This document shows, one piece after another, positions 9,603-19,344 of a stretch of 40,371 bases of DNA (within the stretch, counting starts at the first letter, position 1; each line of letters opens with the position of its first letter). The notes beneath the pieces are model-generated. The model saw only the letters and a list, made by a program, of their open reading frames with translations, did not search any database and was not told the DNA's origin. This DNA is from Microcaldota archaeon (GTDB lineage: Archaea > Micrarchaeota > Micrarchaeia > Micrarchaeales > CABMGC01). The stretch is taken from the NCBI GenBank assembly GCA_021789155.1, contig JAJYJW010000007.1, positions 1-40,371 of the forward strand. The letters are read 5' to 3'. A program made the translations under genes and the position numbers.

Positions 9603-10615
9603 AACAAAACTCCGTTCAACTCTACTTCTCTAAGATTATTCTGCATTTCTATTAAACGTTTATACCAGTTTACAGTAACTGTTTTTGGGTCTTTCGGATC
9701 TAGAATATTTTCTTTAAGGGCATTGTATACTTCTTGTGCACCATCTCTAGGAGTTTTAGAGGTTTTGTAACCTATTACGTTAGAGATTTTATCAAATTTT
9801 GCTTTGTAGCTCCTAAAATCTGGATCGCCAAAACTTTCATATGAAAACTCCTTCCCGTTAGCTTCACACACAAGTTTAGCTAAATCAAAAATGTTATAAT
9901 TCTGGTTATTTGATCCGACGTTGAATACTTCTCCATTAACCAACTCTTGATCTGCTTCTATAACTTTTATAAAAGCATTTCCAGTATCTTTAACATGCAC
10001 AAACGGGCGCCATTGTTCGCCTTTACCAGTAACCATTATCTTGCCATCTCTAAATAGCGATAATGCCATTACGTTTATCGCAAGATCAAATCGCATTCTT
10101 GGGGAATACCCATAAACTGTAGCTTGTCTCAATGCAGTTACTGAAAAATCTTTACTTGAAAGTTCTAACGTTTCTTTTTCAGCAAGCAGATTTGCTTTAG
10201 CATAAGTTGTAAGTGGATTTGTTTTAGATTTTTCATCCACAAGCCCATCCTGGAATCCATATACGCTACAACTGCTAGCCAACACGTATTTCTTTACACC
10301 GTGAGCTTTGGCTAGCGTTGCAACTCTTACTCTACCTTTATAATTGATTTCAAGTGTTTTATTTGCGTCTAATTCGCCACTTACATCATTTGATAGTGCT
10401 GCTAAATCAAAAACGGCATCGACACCATCTAATATTTTAGGGTCAAAGAATCTTACATCATCTTTCACTATTGTTACTCTATCTTCGATATCTTTTATCT
10501 TATCCTTTCCAAAAAAGAACCTGTCAAAACATACAACATCGTAACCTTTTTCTACTAACGAGGCACACAATAATGATCCAATGTATCCTCCACCTCCAGT
10601 AACTAAGACTTTCAT
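9599..10615 (-). CDS. NAD-dependent epimerase/dehydratase (extended SDR, NDP-sugar)
   Basis: VTGGGGYIGSLL Rossmann motif, ASSCSVYG, YAKANLLAE; 4-nt overlap with the RmlD-like gene. Confidence 0.9.
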   Translation of the reverse strand: MKVLVTGGGGYIGSLLCASLVEKGYDVVCFDRFFFGKDKIKDIEDRVTIVKDDVRFFDPKILDGVDAVFDLAALSNDVSGELDANKTLEINYKGRVRVATLAKAHGVKKYVLASSCSVYGFQDGLVDEKSKTNPLTTYAKANLLAEKETLELSSKDFSVTALRQATVYGYSPRMRFDLAINVMALSLFRDGKIMVTGKGEQWRPFVHVKDTGNAFIKVIEADQELVNGEVFNVGSNNQNYNIFDLAKLVCEANGKEFSYESFGDPDFRSYKAKFDKISNVIGYKTSKTPRDGAQEVYNALKENILDPKDPKTVTVNWYKRLIEMQNNLREVELNGVLL

Positions 10616-10700
10616 AAAATCATCTAAAAATATGTTAATAAGTTAATAATCGTAATATATAAATTATCTTAATACTAAGCTTCCATGACTTTACCTTTAA

Positions 10701-11822
10701 ATGGGTGGTGTAACTATGAAGATCGCATTTGCTTACGACTCAGCATATCCATGGATGAACGGCGGCGTAGAGAAGCGACGTTACATAATAGCGAGGCACT
10801 TGATAGGGAAAGGTCATGAGATAAGATACTTCACCATGCTTAGGGAAGGGATGCAAGGCAACGATTTCGAAAGGAAGGGAATACGGTATAGCTGCGTGGC
10901 AGACGATACCGCATCGAAAGTATACAAGAAGAACAGACGGAGCATAATGCGCGACATAAAGTACATGTTCGGAATAGCGTCTTTGCTCATGAAGAACAAG
11001 GAGAAGTTCGATTTCATAGATGCTGATGCATTCCCTTTCCTTCACCTTCTTCCGATATACGCTTACTGCAGGCTTACCAAGACTAAGCTCGTTGTCACGT
11101 GGCACGAGGCATGGGACTTGAAATACTGGACGAAGTACATAGGCATGCGCGGCTACATAGGATATTTTGTAGAGTATCTGTGCAGCAGGATGACGAAGAA
11201 CGTGATAGTGAATTCAGAGGATACCAAGCACAGGCTGGAAAAGGTGTTCAAGGTAAAGAACAGCGTAGTGCTTCCGGCAGTAATAGACGAGAAGAGCATA
11301 GCGGATTACGTCGAAAAAGAAGACGAGATGCTCGTTGTATGCAGGCTCATCCCTGAAAAGAGGGTAGACCTTGCGATAGAGGCGATAACGTTCAGCAACG
11401 AACGCCTTACCATAATCGGCGTAGGGCCGGAGAAGGAGGCGCTTGTTAGGAAGGCTTCGGAATTGGGGGTTAAGGACAGGGTAACTTTCATGGATTCGGT
11501 GAATGAAGTGGAACTGTTCGAAAGGATAAGCTCCGCGAAGGCGCTTCTGATGTTTTCGGAGCGTGAAGGGCTATCGATGATTACAGTAGAGGCGCTAGCT
11601 TCCGGAACTCCCGTAATAATCACCGATAAGACGAACATCCCGGAAGAGCTCAAGAAGTACTGCATAATGCTTAGCAGCAAGGGGACCGCGCAGGAACTCA
11701 CCGAACTTGTTGAGGACAAGAAATCAAGGCTTTACACGCACAAAAACGACATAAGCGAGATAAAGGAAAAGTTCGGTACTGCAGGAATAGATGCTGCATA
11801 TTCCAAAATATGCAGCGAATGA
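10701..11822 (+). CDS. Glycosyltransferase family 1/4 (GT4)
   Basis: MKIAFAYDSAYPWMNGGVEKRRYIIARHL, MLVVCRLIPEKRVDLAIEAI, FSEREGLSMITVEALASGTPVIITD. The true start may be ATG 10716. Confidence 0.9.
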   Translation: MGGVTMKIAFAYDSAYPWMNGGVEKRRYIIARHLIGKGHEIRYFTMLREGMQGNDFERKGIRYSCVADDTASKVYKKNRRSIMRDIKYMFGIASLLMKNKEKFDFIDADAFPFLHLLPIYAYCRLTKTKLVVTWHEAWDLKYWTKYIGMRGYIGYFVEYLCSRMTKNVIVNSEDTKHRLEKVFKVKNSVVLPAVIDEKSIADYVEKEDEMLVVCRLIPEKRVDLAIEAITFSNERLTIIGVGPEKEALVRKASELGVKDRVTFMDSVNEVELFERISSAKALLMFSEREGLSMITVEALASGTPVIITDKTNIPEELKKYCIMLSSKGTAQELTELVEDKKSRLYTHKNDISEIKEKFGTAGIDAAYSKICSE

Positions 11823-11824
11823 GC

Positions 11825-12439
11825 TTATCTCGTTGCTAACCCTGCCAACGACATCAACGCGGAGCCGAAGGAAAGAACCAGCACTGCGCTTATGAATCCC
11901 ATTATCAACGCGCCCGCTATCATCGCCTTTATCGCCGTTCCATTAGGCACATCCTGCTGCTTGGACAATGCAAGGACATAGATTATCACGCCCCATACGA
12001 CTGATGCTATTTGGGCTATTATGCCCAATGCTGATACTTGAGCAAACATCGAAAGGAGTATGTTGGGGAAAGCTGCGAGTACGGTTGCGTTGAACGTATT
12101 CTGGAATGGCTTTTCGAACCATTTGAATATGTCGTGCGCTATCACGTGCTGGAACAGTGCGCCTACGTACATCAGTATGGGAGTTAATATGAAGAATACG
12201 AACGCTGCTATAACGAATATGCTGATTATGCCTAAACCTCGAAGGTTCGATAACCCCAAAGGAGACAATAGTAATGCAAGCACGATGTAACCCAGGAAAG
12301 GTATGCCAGCGAAATACGCATAGGTCATCAAAGCTTCCTTAGTGCTTTTCATCTTCTTGCCCACGTTCTCCTTTGGATGCAACATGAGCTCCAATCCATC
12401 CTTGAAACCATTTATGAAATCTTCTGCGTTAAAATTCAT
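11825..12439 (-). CDS. Yip1-family-like multi-pass membrane protein
   Basis: 204 aa; short amphipathic N-terminus followed by about 5 TM with Yip1-like layout (PILMYVGALFQHVIAHDIF, FPNILLSMFAQV). Confidence 0.6.
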   Translation of the reverse strand: MNFNAEDFINGFKDGLELMLHPKENVGKKMKSTKEALMTYAYFAGIPFLGYIVLALLLSPLGLSNLRGLGIISIFVIAAFVFFILTPILMYVGALFQHVIAHDIFKWFEKPFQNTFNATVLAAFPNILLSMFAQVSALGIIAQIASVVWGVIIYVLALSKQQDVPNGTAIKAMIAGALIMGFISAVLVLSFGSALMSLAGLATR

Positions 12440-12463
12440 AGATATACCTTGATTAAGTATTGA

Positions 12464-13168
12464 TTATCTTCTCCTGCGTGATGCCTTCTTGGATTTTGCT
12501 GATCCTCTTTCTTCCCTGCCAGATACGTTGAGCAATGAGAGGTATTCGCTTGATGCCTTGTGCAACATGAATATGCCGGTTACTGAGAATACGGTTATGA
12601 GAGTCATTGCGGAAACAACAAGGGATTGCCACTGGAATGCAGTATTGTTAACCCCGTAGTTAGGAAGTATGAAAAGGAAGCTAGCGAGGAATGCTGCCCA
12701 TATTATGAGTGCTGCAAAGCCAAGCTCATGGTATGAATGACCGAATATTCCGGATATGAGGATGTATGCCAGGAGCATTATGCCTCCAATGCTGAACAAG
12801 ACGAATAATGAAGCTTCTGCGGGTGCGAACACCAGCGGAAGAGCGAACAGGACAGAGCCGAAAGCCATTGCAGCGAAGAACACTGCGACGTTTCCCGAAT
12901 GCTTCGCGTGTTCCTGCTCTGTCATCCCGTTCGTTATCGAAACGTGGGATTGCACTATGTTCAGTATTACTGCTGCAAGAGTTACCGCGAAGAGCATGCC
13001 CCACATCAGCAATATGTCGAACAGGTTGTTAACAAGGAAACTGCTCATCAAAGCAGTGAATACCAACCCTATTCCGTAGGTTATGCCAAACGTGGCCATA
13101 GTGAAGCCTATCAACCTTCTATTCTGCAAAAACCAAATCCTCCTTACATTAGGACGCAAATATACCAT
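12464..13168 (-). CDS. Multi-pass membrane protein, unknown function
   Basis: 234 aa, about 6-7 hydrophobic segments, basic C-terminus SAKSKKASRRRR. Confidence 0.65.
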   Translation of the reverse strand: MVYLRPNVRRIWFLQNRRLIGFTMATFGITYGIGLVFTALMSSFLVNNLFDILLMWGMLFAVTLAAVILNIVQSHVSITNGMTEQEHAKHSGNVAVFFAAMAFGSVLFALPLVFAPAEASLFVLFSIGGIMLLAYILISGIFGHSYHELGFAALIIWAAFLASFLFILPNYGVNNTAFQWQSLVVSAMTLITVFSVTGIFMLHKASSEYLSLLNVSGREERGSAKSKKASRRRR

Positions 13169-13218
13169 ACAATCAAACAGAATATGTCATGCTAAACTAT
13201 TATAATCTTGCGATAACC

Positions 13219-14127
13219 TCATAGGATGAAGAAAAGAAGGTTGCCGAATAGCAGGGACAGTGCCACACCTATGAAAGTTAGAAGCGCAAACGGAACCGCT
13301 TTCTTGTAAACCGGGAGCTTCTTCCTTATTGATTTCATGTTATTTATCATCGGAGGGGTTGCGAGCTTCGAGAAATTCTTGACCCGTTTTATGAAATACG
13401 CCTTGTCTTTTTTGCTTACTAGGTTCAATGCGAGAATATCCCCATCGTCAAGTTCCTTCGGATATACCCAGCTAACCATCAACGTGTTCACTTTCTTCTC
13501 GTATATTATTATCAATGCGGAAAGTATTCCTATCAGCATTATGAAAGCGTAAGGCAGCAGTCTTATGCCTAGAGGGGAATATGCGAGGGTTATCACCAGC
13601 GCCGCATAAGCAACTAGCATTATCGTAGCCTTCTTCCAAGTATTCGCATCAACATGCGACAGGGAAAGCTTGTCGCCATCGAGCTTGAGCTTCGTCAGAT
13701 AATATGTGGGAATTGCGAACGCTGTTGCAAACCCTGTTGCCACGAATATGGAGAAGATGAACGGAAGGCCCAATTGGCTTGTTGTTGTGAGAAGGGGCAG
13801 GCTCTGCACTGGCATGAGCAGCACCAGAGTTATGAATTCGAAACCATCGCCTGCGCCTAGTTGACCGCCTTTGTAGAGAAGATAGGAAATCGCACCTACG
13901 AGAAGCGCTATGAGCATTGCGAATGCAATATAAGGGCCATTCGCAAGTATGCAGAACACTAACGAGAATGCTATTCCTATGTATGCGATCATATTGGGTA
14001 TGTTTCTCTTGTTGAATACGTCGAAAATCGCGTACATCAGGGAAACAGCGAATACAAGTATGATCCTCAAATAGTCGATGTTTGTCTGCGATACTATCTG
14101 CAGAATAAAGGGAATGCTAGAATGCAT
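13219..14127 (-). CDS. A24-family prepilin / class III signal peptidase
   Basis: Multi-TM protein with both aspartate motifs: YAIFDVFNKRNIPN (D...IPN) and GAGDGFEF (GxGD). Confidence 0.85.
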   Translation of the reverse strand: MHSSIPFILQIVSQTNIDYLRIILVFAVSLMYAIFDVFNKRNIPNMIAYIGIAFSLVFCILANGPYIAFAMLIALLVGAISYLLYKGGQLGAGDGFEFITLVLLMPVQSLPLLTTTSQLGLPFIFSIFVATGFATAFAIPTYYLTKLKLDGDKLSLSHVDANTWKKATIMLVAYAALVITLAYSPLGIRLLPYAFIMLIGILSALIIIYEKKVNTLMVSWVYPKELDDGDILALNLVSKKDKAYFIKRVKNFSKLATPPMINNMKSIRKKLPVYKKAVPFALLTFIGVALSLLFGNLLFFIL

Positions 14128-14156
14128 TGATACACAACGATTTTTTGTAGAAAAGA

Positions 14157-14165
14157 TTTATATAC
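14157..14165 (-). promoter_or_regulatory. TATA-like promoter element for the A24 peptidase gene
   Basis: On the minus strand GGTATATAAATC, about 30 nt upstream of the ATG at 14127; consistent with leaderless archaeal transcription. Confidence 0.45.
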
Positions 14166-14187
14166 CAATTGTGGTAATTCCTTATTG

Positions 14188-14206
14188 GTAATGTAAGTAA
14201 CATTAC
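14188..14206. repeat. Perfect inverted repeat GTAATGT-AAGTA-ACATTAC followed by T-tract on + strand
   Basis: Direct reading; lies between divergent A24 peptidase and winged-helix genes. Confidence 0.6.
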
Positions 14207-14386
14207 TTTTTTGTGTGTAAGGTTGGGATTTATGCAGCAAAGCATGATATCTATAAGGATGCACCCTAAGTTCTGGGGCTTTATGGATAGCTTGCAGATC
14301 GCATGCTACATAAATACAAATATAGTAGGAAACCTCGCTTAAGGGCGCACTACAAAAAAAACAACTTATTTTTATGGTGTTGCCCT

Positions 14387-14746
14387 ATGCGAGGATTAGC
14401 TAGAGAGTTCGATATAGAAAAGGTTCCATATTCTGCGAAGGAGAAGGAACTAATCATAATGACAGAACTTGGATATGACGAAATTGCGACAGCGACAAGC
14501 TTCGTTGATTATCTGTGCGAGAAGTACGGCTTCTCAAGGAGCTCCATTTGGTACAACCTGAAAAGGCTCAAGGAGAAGGACGTGCTCGATTTCGCGCAGA
14601 AGGGAGAGACGAAGCCCATAAGCCTGACGAGAAAGGGAGTAGGCAAATTGAGAAATTGCGTCGCGAACCATACGCTTGCAAATAGAATACCTGCACAGCA
14701 GATTGTGCACAATCAATTCGTGGCTAATGCAAGCAGCATTTACTAG
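14387..14746 (+). CDS. Winged-helix DNA-binding protein
   Basis: SFVDYLCEKYGFSRSSIWYNLKRLKEKDVLDFAQKGETKPISLTRKGVGKL fits wHTH. ORF is open from 14303, but MRGLAREFD at 14387 is the more natural start. Confidence 0.65.
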   Translation: MRGLAREFDIEKVPYSAKEKELIIMTELGYDEIATATSFVDYLCEKYGFSRSSIWYNLKRLKEKDVLDFAQKGETKPISLTRKGVGKLRNCVANHTLANRIPAQQIVHNQFVANASSIY

Positions 14747-14770
14747 CGGTGACTGGACCCACTGCTAGTT

Positions 14771-15109
14771 CTAATGCTGAAACACAGATTCAATCGCTAG
14801 AAGAGCTTTCTTCATGGCTACGCCTTTCGCGTAACCTCCGATCCCATTTGATGCAACCACTCTATGGCATGGAACTATTATAGGATATGGGTTCTTGTTC
14901 ATGGTGTTTCCAACAGCCCTCGCAGCATTAGGAAATCCAGACTTTTTCGCCAGTTCGCCATAAGTCAGCGTAGTTCCCGCTTTTGTCTTGGATAGTTCCA
15001 AAAGGACCCTTTTCTCGAAACGCGAGAGCGAATTATCGTTGTTTATCAGATGTTCCCTCAAGCTCATTATTGCGTTGATGCTAGCACCTAGAAGACTTTT
15101 GTCAGCCAA
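14771..15109 (-). CDS. ogt: Methylated-DNA--[protein]-cysteine S-methyltransferase
   Basis: Active-site IVPCHRVV, GTTLTYGELAKKSGFPNAARAVGNTMNKNPYP. Confidence 0.9.
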   Translation of the reverse strand: MADKSLLGASINAIMSLREHLINNDNSLSRFEKRVLLELSKTKAGTTLTYGELAKKSGFPNAARAVGNTMNKNPYPIIVPCHRVVASNGIGGYAKGVAMKKALLAIESVFQH

Positions 15110-15996
15110 TCCTTAAATTCGGGATTGCTTCCAGAGACCACTTCGTAATATTTATCTGCGAGCATGCTAGTTATCGGCCCAACCTTACCGTTCCCTATTT
15201 TTCGCGAATCTATGCTCGTTATCGGAGTTACCTCCGCAGCAGTTCCTGTGAAGAAAGCCTCATCGCACGTATACATCTCCTCCTTGTGGACGTTGCGCTC
15301 TACTACGCTCAATCCGTTGTATTCAGCGAGCTTTATTATCGTATCGCGGGTTATCCCCATCAGGATGTCGGCTTCTCTTGAAGGTGTTATCAACGTTCCA
15401 TCTTCTACAAAGAATACGTTCTCTCCAGGCCCTTCCGCTACATGACCCTCTTGCGATAGCAGTATGGCTTCATCAGCACCGCTCTTTTGCGCGTCTATAG
15501 ATGCTATTATCGAATTGATGTAGTTGCCGCTTGCCTTTGCCTCTGGCGGCAGTATCATCGAGTTTATGCGCTGCCACGAGGAAACCTTGCAGCTTATCCC
15601 CTTTTCCTTGTTGGCGAAATAACTTCCGAAAGGAACAGTTATTATCGCTATGCTGATCTTCTTTCCTGAAACGCCCAACCCTATGTGCTGATCGTTGTAG
15701 AACGCGAAAGGCCTAATGTACGCTGCTTTGAGCTTGTTCTTCTTCAGCGTTGCAACAACTGCATCTGCCAATTTCTTCTCGCTGAATTTCAAGTTCATCG
15801 TGTATATCTTTGCGCTTTTCATGAATCTCGAAATGTGGTCTTCTAGCCTGAAGACATACGAATTGCCGTTGGATTGGTAGCTTCTTATTCCCTCGAATAT
15901 TCCGCTACCGTACTGCATGGAATGAGTCAGTATGTGCACGTTTGCGTTCTTGAATTTTACGAATTTTCCGTCAAACCAAATGTATTGCTCTACCAT
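15088..15996 (-). CDS. ilvE: Branched-chain amino acid aminotransferase
   Basis: YIWFDGKFVKFKNANVHILTHSMQYGSGIFEGIRSY, SGADEAILLSQEGHVAEGPGENVFFV. Start taken at MVEQYIWF. Confidence 0.92.
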   Translation of the reverse strand: MVEQYIWFDGKFVKFKNANVHILTHSMQYGSGIFEGIRSYQSNGNSYVFRLEDHISRFMKSAKIYTMNLKFSEKKLADAVVATLKKNKLKAAYIRPFAFYNDQHIGLGVSGKKISIAIITVPFGSYFANKEKGISCKVSSWQRINSMILPPEAKASGNYINSIIASIDAQKSGADEAILLSQEGHVAEGPGENVFFVEDGTLITPSREADILMGITRDTIIKLAEYNGLSVVERNVHKEEMYTCDEAFFTGTAAEVTPITSIDSRKIGNGKVGPITSMLADKYYEVVSGSNPEFKDWLTKVF

Positions 15997-16043
15997 GTTA
16001 CCAAATAGCATATGCACGCAAGGGATTTAATAATTGAGTATGG

Positions 16044-16400
16044 TTAGAGCAGCTTCAATACCCTTGTGAACGCGTCTATTTCGGTGCCTTTCCAAGGACC
16101 CACCCCCAAAGCGGTCTTGGTTCCTGGAGGAACCTCGGTCAATCCAGCGTCGCTCACCAATGCGCAGGGAATGTTCTTGTACTTGAAAGCATTGAAAAGC
16201 TTGACAAGGGTTTCGAGATCATTCGTTTTCAGCACAATCTTCTTCTCCCCTTCGCGCAACCATGCCGAAGCTACCTTCTCGTCTTTTTCTACTGCATCGA
16301 GATAGCTCGAAAGAGATGCGTGGCATGCCTGCGCAACCAGTTTGCCAGTGCTCATCTCTATGTCCTTCCTTACTATTATTACCTGCTTGATCTCTTCCAT
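16044..16400 (-). CDS. pth2: Peptidyl-tRNA hydrolase Pth2
   Basis: IKQVIIVRKDIEMSTGKLVAQACHASL ... LVSDAGLTEVPPGTKTALGVGPWKGTEID. Confidence 0.93.
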   Translation of the reverse strand: MEEIKQVIIVRKDIEMSTGKLVAQACHASLSSYLDAVEKDEKVASAWLREGEKKIVLKTNDLETLVKLFNAFKYKNIPCALVSDAGLTEVPPGTKTALGVGPWKGTEIDAFTRVLKLL

Positions 16401-16495
16401 CGTTAAGGAATGGAATCTCAAAAATATAAACCTTGTATATTCCCGTGCAATTCCCTGATGTAACACAATAAATAGCATGAAGTTGCAATAGTATC

Positions 16496-17641
16496 GTGGA
16501 GATGCGACAGCACATTACAGAGCTCATAAAGGGCTACTACTCAAAGACAGAAATAGAGCTGCCGCGCTTGGAACAGAGGGAATTCGGTTTCGGAACGTTC
16601 GACGCTAAGATTGCAACTAGGCACATCGCATTCGAAAGCAAGCAGAAGCTCAAGGACTATTTGATAAGGAATGCGCCCCCGTTTTCTTCATGTTCGCCTG
16701 CATTCTACAGATTCCCATCGGCAAGGCCCATGGAGAAGAAGGAGTTTCTCGGCTCGGAACTCGTATTCGACCTTGATGCCACGGACATGAAATTAGATTG
16801 CCAGCTAGTGCACGGAACAAAATGGGTATGCAGCAACTGCATAGAAAAGGTGAGAGAGGAAACGGTTAAGCTCATCGAGCAATTCCTAATTCCAGATTTC
16901 GGATTTTCCGAAAAGGAGATAGAAGTCAATTTCAGCGGAAACAGGGGATTTCATATTCATATCGGAGCTGAGAGGATACTCTCATTGGATAGTAAGCAGA
17001 GAAAGGAGATAACCGATTACATCGGCGGCATTGGGATAGACTTCGAGAAATTCTTTCCAACTGCTGGGATCCGCGGATTCAAACTTATGGGCCCGAAACC
17101 GACAGATCCTGGATGGGGAGGAAAGATAGCGAGGAATGCGATACGCGCCATGGACAATGGAGTAGAGGAAATAATGAAATTGGGAATAGACAAACCAACT
17201 GCCTCTAGGATGTTCAGGAACAAGGCGCTGATTGAATTGGGGATAAGGAACGGAAACTGGGACATGGTTTACATCAAGAAAAAGGACGAGATATGGTCCA
17301 ATCTCATGAAGAGCCAAGCGGTAGTGCAAGCTGACAAAATAGACAAGAACGTAACGTGCGACACTTCCCATATACTAAGGATAGCGAACACGATACACGG
17401 TGAAACCGGGTTGATAGCGAAGAAGCTAAGCAGCGTGAAGGAACTTGCGGATTACGACCCAATGAAAAAATGCATAGCGTTCAACGAGGGTGAGATTGAG
17501 ATGAAAATTGGGAAATGCGAGAAATTCTCGATGAATGGGCTTGAATTCGGACCGTTCAACGAGCAGAAAGCAACGCTGCCTACGTATGCTGCGGTCTATC
17601 TCTATTTGAAAGGGATTGCAGAACCTGTGAATGATGTTTGA
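16496..17641 (+). CDS. priS: DNA primase small (catalytic) subunit
   Basis: GSELVFDLDATD catalytic motif, FSGNRGFHIHI, RIANTIHGETGLIAKKL. Confidence 0.92.
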   Translation: MEMRQHITELIKGYYSKTEIELPRLEQREFGFGTFDAKIATRHIAFESKQKLKDYLIRNAPPFSSCSPAFYRFPSARPMEKKEFLGSELVFDLDATDMKLDCQLVHGTKWVCSNCIEKVREETVKLIEQFLIPDFGFSEKEIEVNFSGNRGFHIHIGAERILSLDSKQRKEITDYIGGIGIDFEKFFPTAGIRGFKLMGPKPTDPGWGGKIARNAIRAMDNGVEEIMKLGIDKPTASRMFRNKALIELGIRNGNWDMVYIKKKDEIWSNLMKSQAVVQADKIDKNVTCDTSHILRIANTIHGETGLIAKKLSSVKELADYDPMKKCIAFNEGEIEMKIGKCEKFSMNGLEFGPFNEQKATLPTYAAVYLYLKGIAEPVNDV

Positions 17642-17835
17642 GTGAGATTATGCGAATGAGGAAAATGCACGCAAGAATCATCATAAGCATATTCGCCATT
17701 GCGATTGCATTATGGATAATGTTTGCCATAGCTGCAGCGCTCATGCCAATAGCGATTTTGGTGATAGCGATAGCTGCAGTGCTATGGATAGCCATGAACG
17801 CGAAAAGATGGAAGGCATATGCCAAGAACAATTAG
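17638..17835 (+). CDS. Small membrane protein
   Basis: 65 aa, two hydrophobic segments; 4-nt overlap with priS stop. Confidence 0.5.
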   Translation: MSEIMRMRKMHARIIISIFAIAIALWIMFAIAAALMPIAILVIAIAAVLWIAMNAKRWKAYAKNN

Positions 17836-18095
17836 CTGAATACGTGCCAGTCGTTGGAAAGCAGAAACCAGATTACCAAACCTAACAACGCCAATGCCGT
17901 GAATATCAGAGCGTCATAAAGTGGATTCTCGAAAAACGAAATTAGATTGTGCACGATTACCAATATTCCCGTATAAACGCCGTAAACGCTGATCTCAATG
18001 CCAGTGTAAATCGCGCCTAACGCAATGAATGCCGCGAATACCTTCATGCCATTCGATAATTGGGGAATTTTCATAAACATCAACCTGCAGAACAA
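17832..18095 (-). CDS. Small membrane protein
   Basis: 87 aa with two TM segments; convergent with the previous gene (4-nt overlap). Confidence 0.5.
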   Translation of the reverse strand: MFCRLMFMKIPQLSNGMKVFAAFIALGAIYTGIEISVYGVYTGILVIVHNLISFFENPLYDALIFTALALLGLVIWFLLSNDWHVFS

Positions 18096-18178
18096 GCAGT
18101 ATAAGATTACGAGATATGCTTTTATAGCTTATTATGCCAATAAATACTGCTCGTTTTAACGTTTAATAGGAGTTATAT

Positions 18179-18745
18179 ATGGGAGCATATAGATACATCA
18201 AGGAAAATATTCAAAAGGCTCATGCACTTCATGATGACAGAGTTAAGGCAAGACTCACTGAATGGAGAAAGGAGAAAGGCATAGTGAGAGTAGAGAGGCC
18301 GACGAACCTGGCGAAGGCACGCGAATTAGGATACAAGGCGAAGAACGGAGTGATAATAGCAAGAGTGAAGATAAGGAAGGGACTCAGCAAAAGGCCAAAG
18401 CCAATAAGAGGGAGAAAGCCTTCAAAGACAGGAAGATTCTACGCATATGCAAAGTCTGCACAGGCAATGGCCGAGGAAAGAGCGGCAAGGAAATTCACGA
18501 ACTGCGAAGTTTTGAATTCTTATTTTGTCGGAGAAGACGGCAATTTCAAGTTCTACGAAGCGATCATGCTGGATAGGACGAATCCTAACGTTACGAAGGA
18601 CAAGCAACTCTCTAACGCTTTGAACAACAGGAACAGAGTGTATAGGGGATTGACCAGAGCAGGAAAGGCGCATAGAGGATTGCTCAACAAGGGCTTCGGC
18701 TCTAGGAACAGACCTAGCGTAAGATCTGCAAGTAGGAGCTTATGA
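18179..18745 (+). CDS. rpl15e: 50S ribosomal protein L15e
   Basis: MGAYRYIKENIQKAHALHDDRVKARLTEWRKEKGIVRVERPTNLAKARELGYKAKNGVIIARVKIRKG is typical L15e. Confidence 0.95.
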   Translation: MGAYRYIKENIQKAHALHDDRVKARLTEWRKEKGIVRVERPTNLAKARELGYKAKNGVIIARVKIRKGLSKRPKPIRGRKPSKTGRFYAYAKSAQAMAEERAARKFTNCEVLNSYFVGEDGNFKFYEAIMLDRTNPNVTKDKQLSNALNNRNRVYRGLTRAGKAHRGLLNKGFGSRNRPSVRSASRSL

Positions 18746-19029
18746 TGAAGCTCCTGTTTACGGTTAAGGGCAAGGTACAGGGCGTAGGATATCGCAAATT
18801 CGTCAAATACGCCGCAATAAGCAACCACATAATCGGCGCTGTGCGCAATCTTGACAACGGAGACGTGGAGGTTTTTGCCGATGGCGATCAGGAAAACATC
18901 AACTCATTCTTCAAGGAAATAAGCAATCCAGGGATTGCTAATATAACTAGCATAACAAAGCACGAAGAAGGCTGCGAAGGCTATTCAGAATCATGGATCG
19001 AGTATGGTGAAAATTTCATATTGTGCTAG
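18742..19029 (+). CDS. acyP: Acylphosphatase
   Basis: LFTVKGKVQGVGYRKFVKYAA ... GAVRNLDNGDVEVFADGD. Confidence 0.92.
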   Translation: MMKLLFTVKGKVQGVGYRKFVKYAAISNHIIGAVRNLDNGDVEVFADGDQENINSFFKEISNPGIANITSITKHEEGCEGYSESWIEYGENFILC

Positions 19030-19036
19030 TGGTTGA

Positions 19037-19261
19037 ATGAACAGTGCCACGTTGTACGTAGAAATAGGAAAAGATGCCAAGGATTACGTAAAGGTAATGG
19101 ACAAGGACATTTCATTGAAGAGAAGCAAGATGAAAGTAAGCACGGAGAAGAATAAAATAAAGATAGAGATAGAAGCGGAAGACAACGTTGCGCTTCTTTC
19201 ATCGCTTAACAGCATAATAAAGCAAATGCGCATAATAGGGAATGCGTACAGCATAAAATAA
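19037..19261 (+). CDS. pcc1: KEOPS complex Pcc1-like subunit
   Basis: Short protein with IEIEAEDNVALLSSLNSIIKQMRIIGNAYSI; archaeal Pcc1-like size and motif. Confidence 0.65.
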   Translation: MNSATLYVEIGKDAKDYVKVMDKDISLKRSKMKVSTEKNKIKIEIEAEDNVALLSSLNSIIKQMRIIGNAYSIK

Positions 19262-19344
19262 GGAAAAAAGCGAAAATTCACACACAACTCTTTTATATGA
19301 AGCTCTTCATAAAGTCAATTGCTAAAAAGCAAAGGTTGAAAGAA

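Noticed and set aside
14303-14386. Long N-terminal extension MLHKYKYSRKPRLRAHYKKNNLFLWCCP of the winged-helix protein
   Set aside because: Basic, low-quality leader sequence; MRGLAREFD at 14387 is a better start, though not proven.
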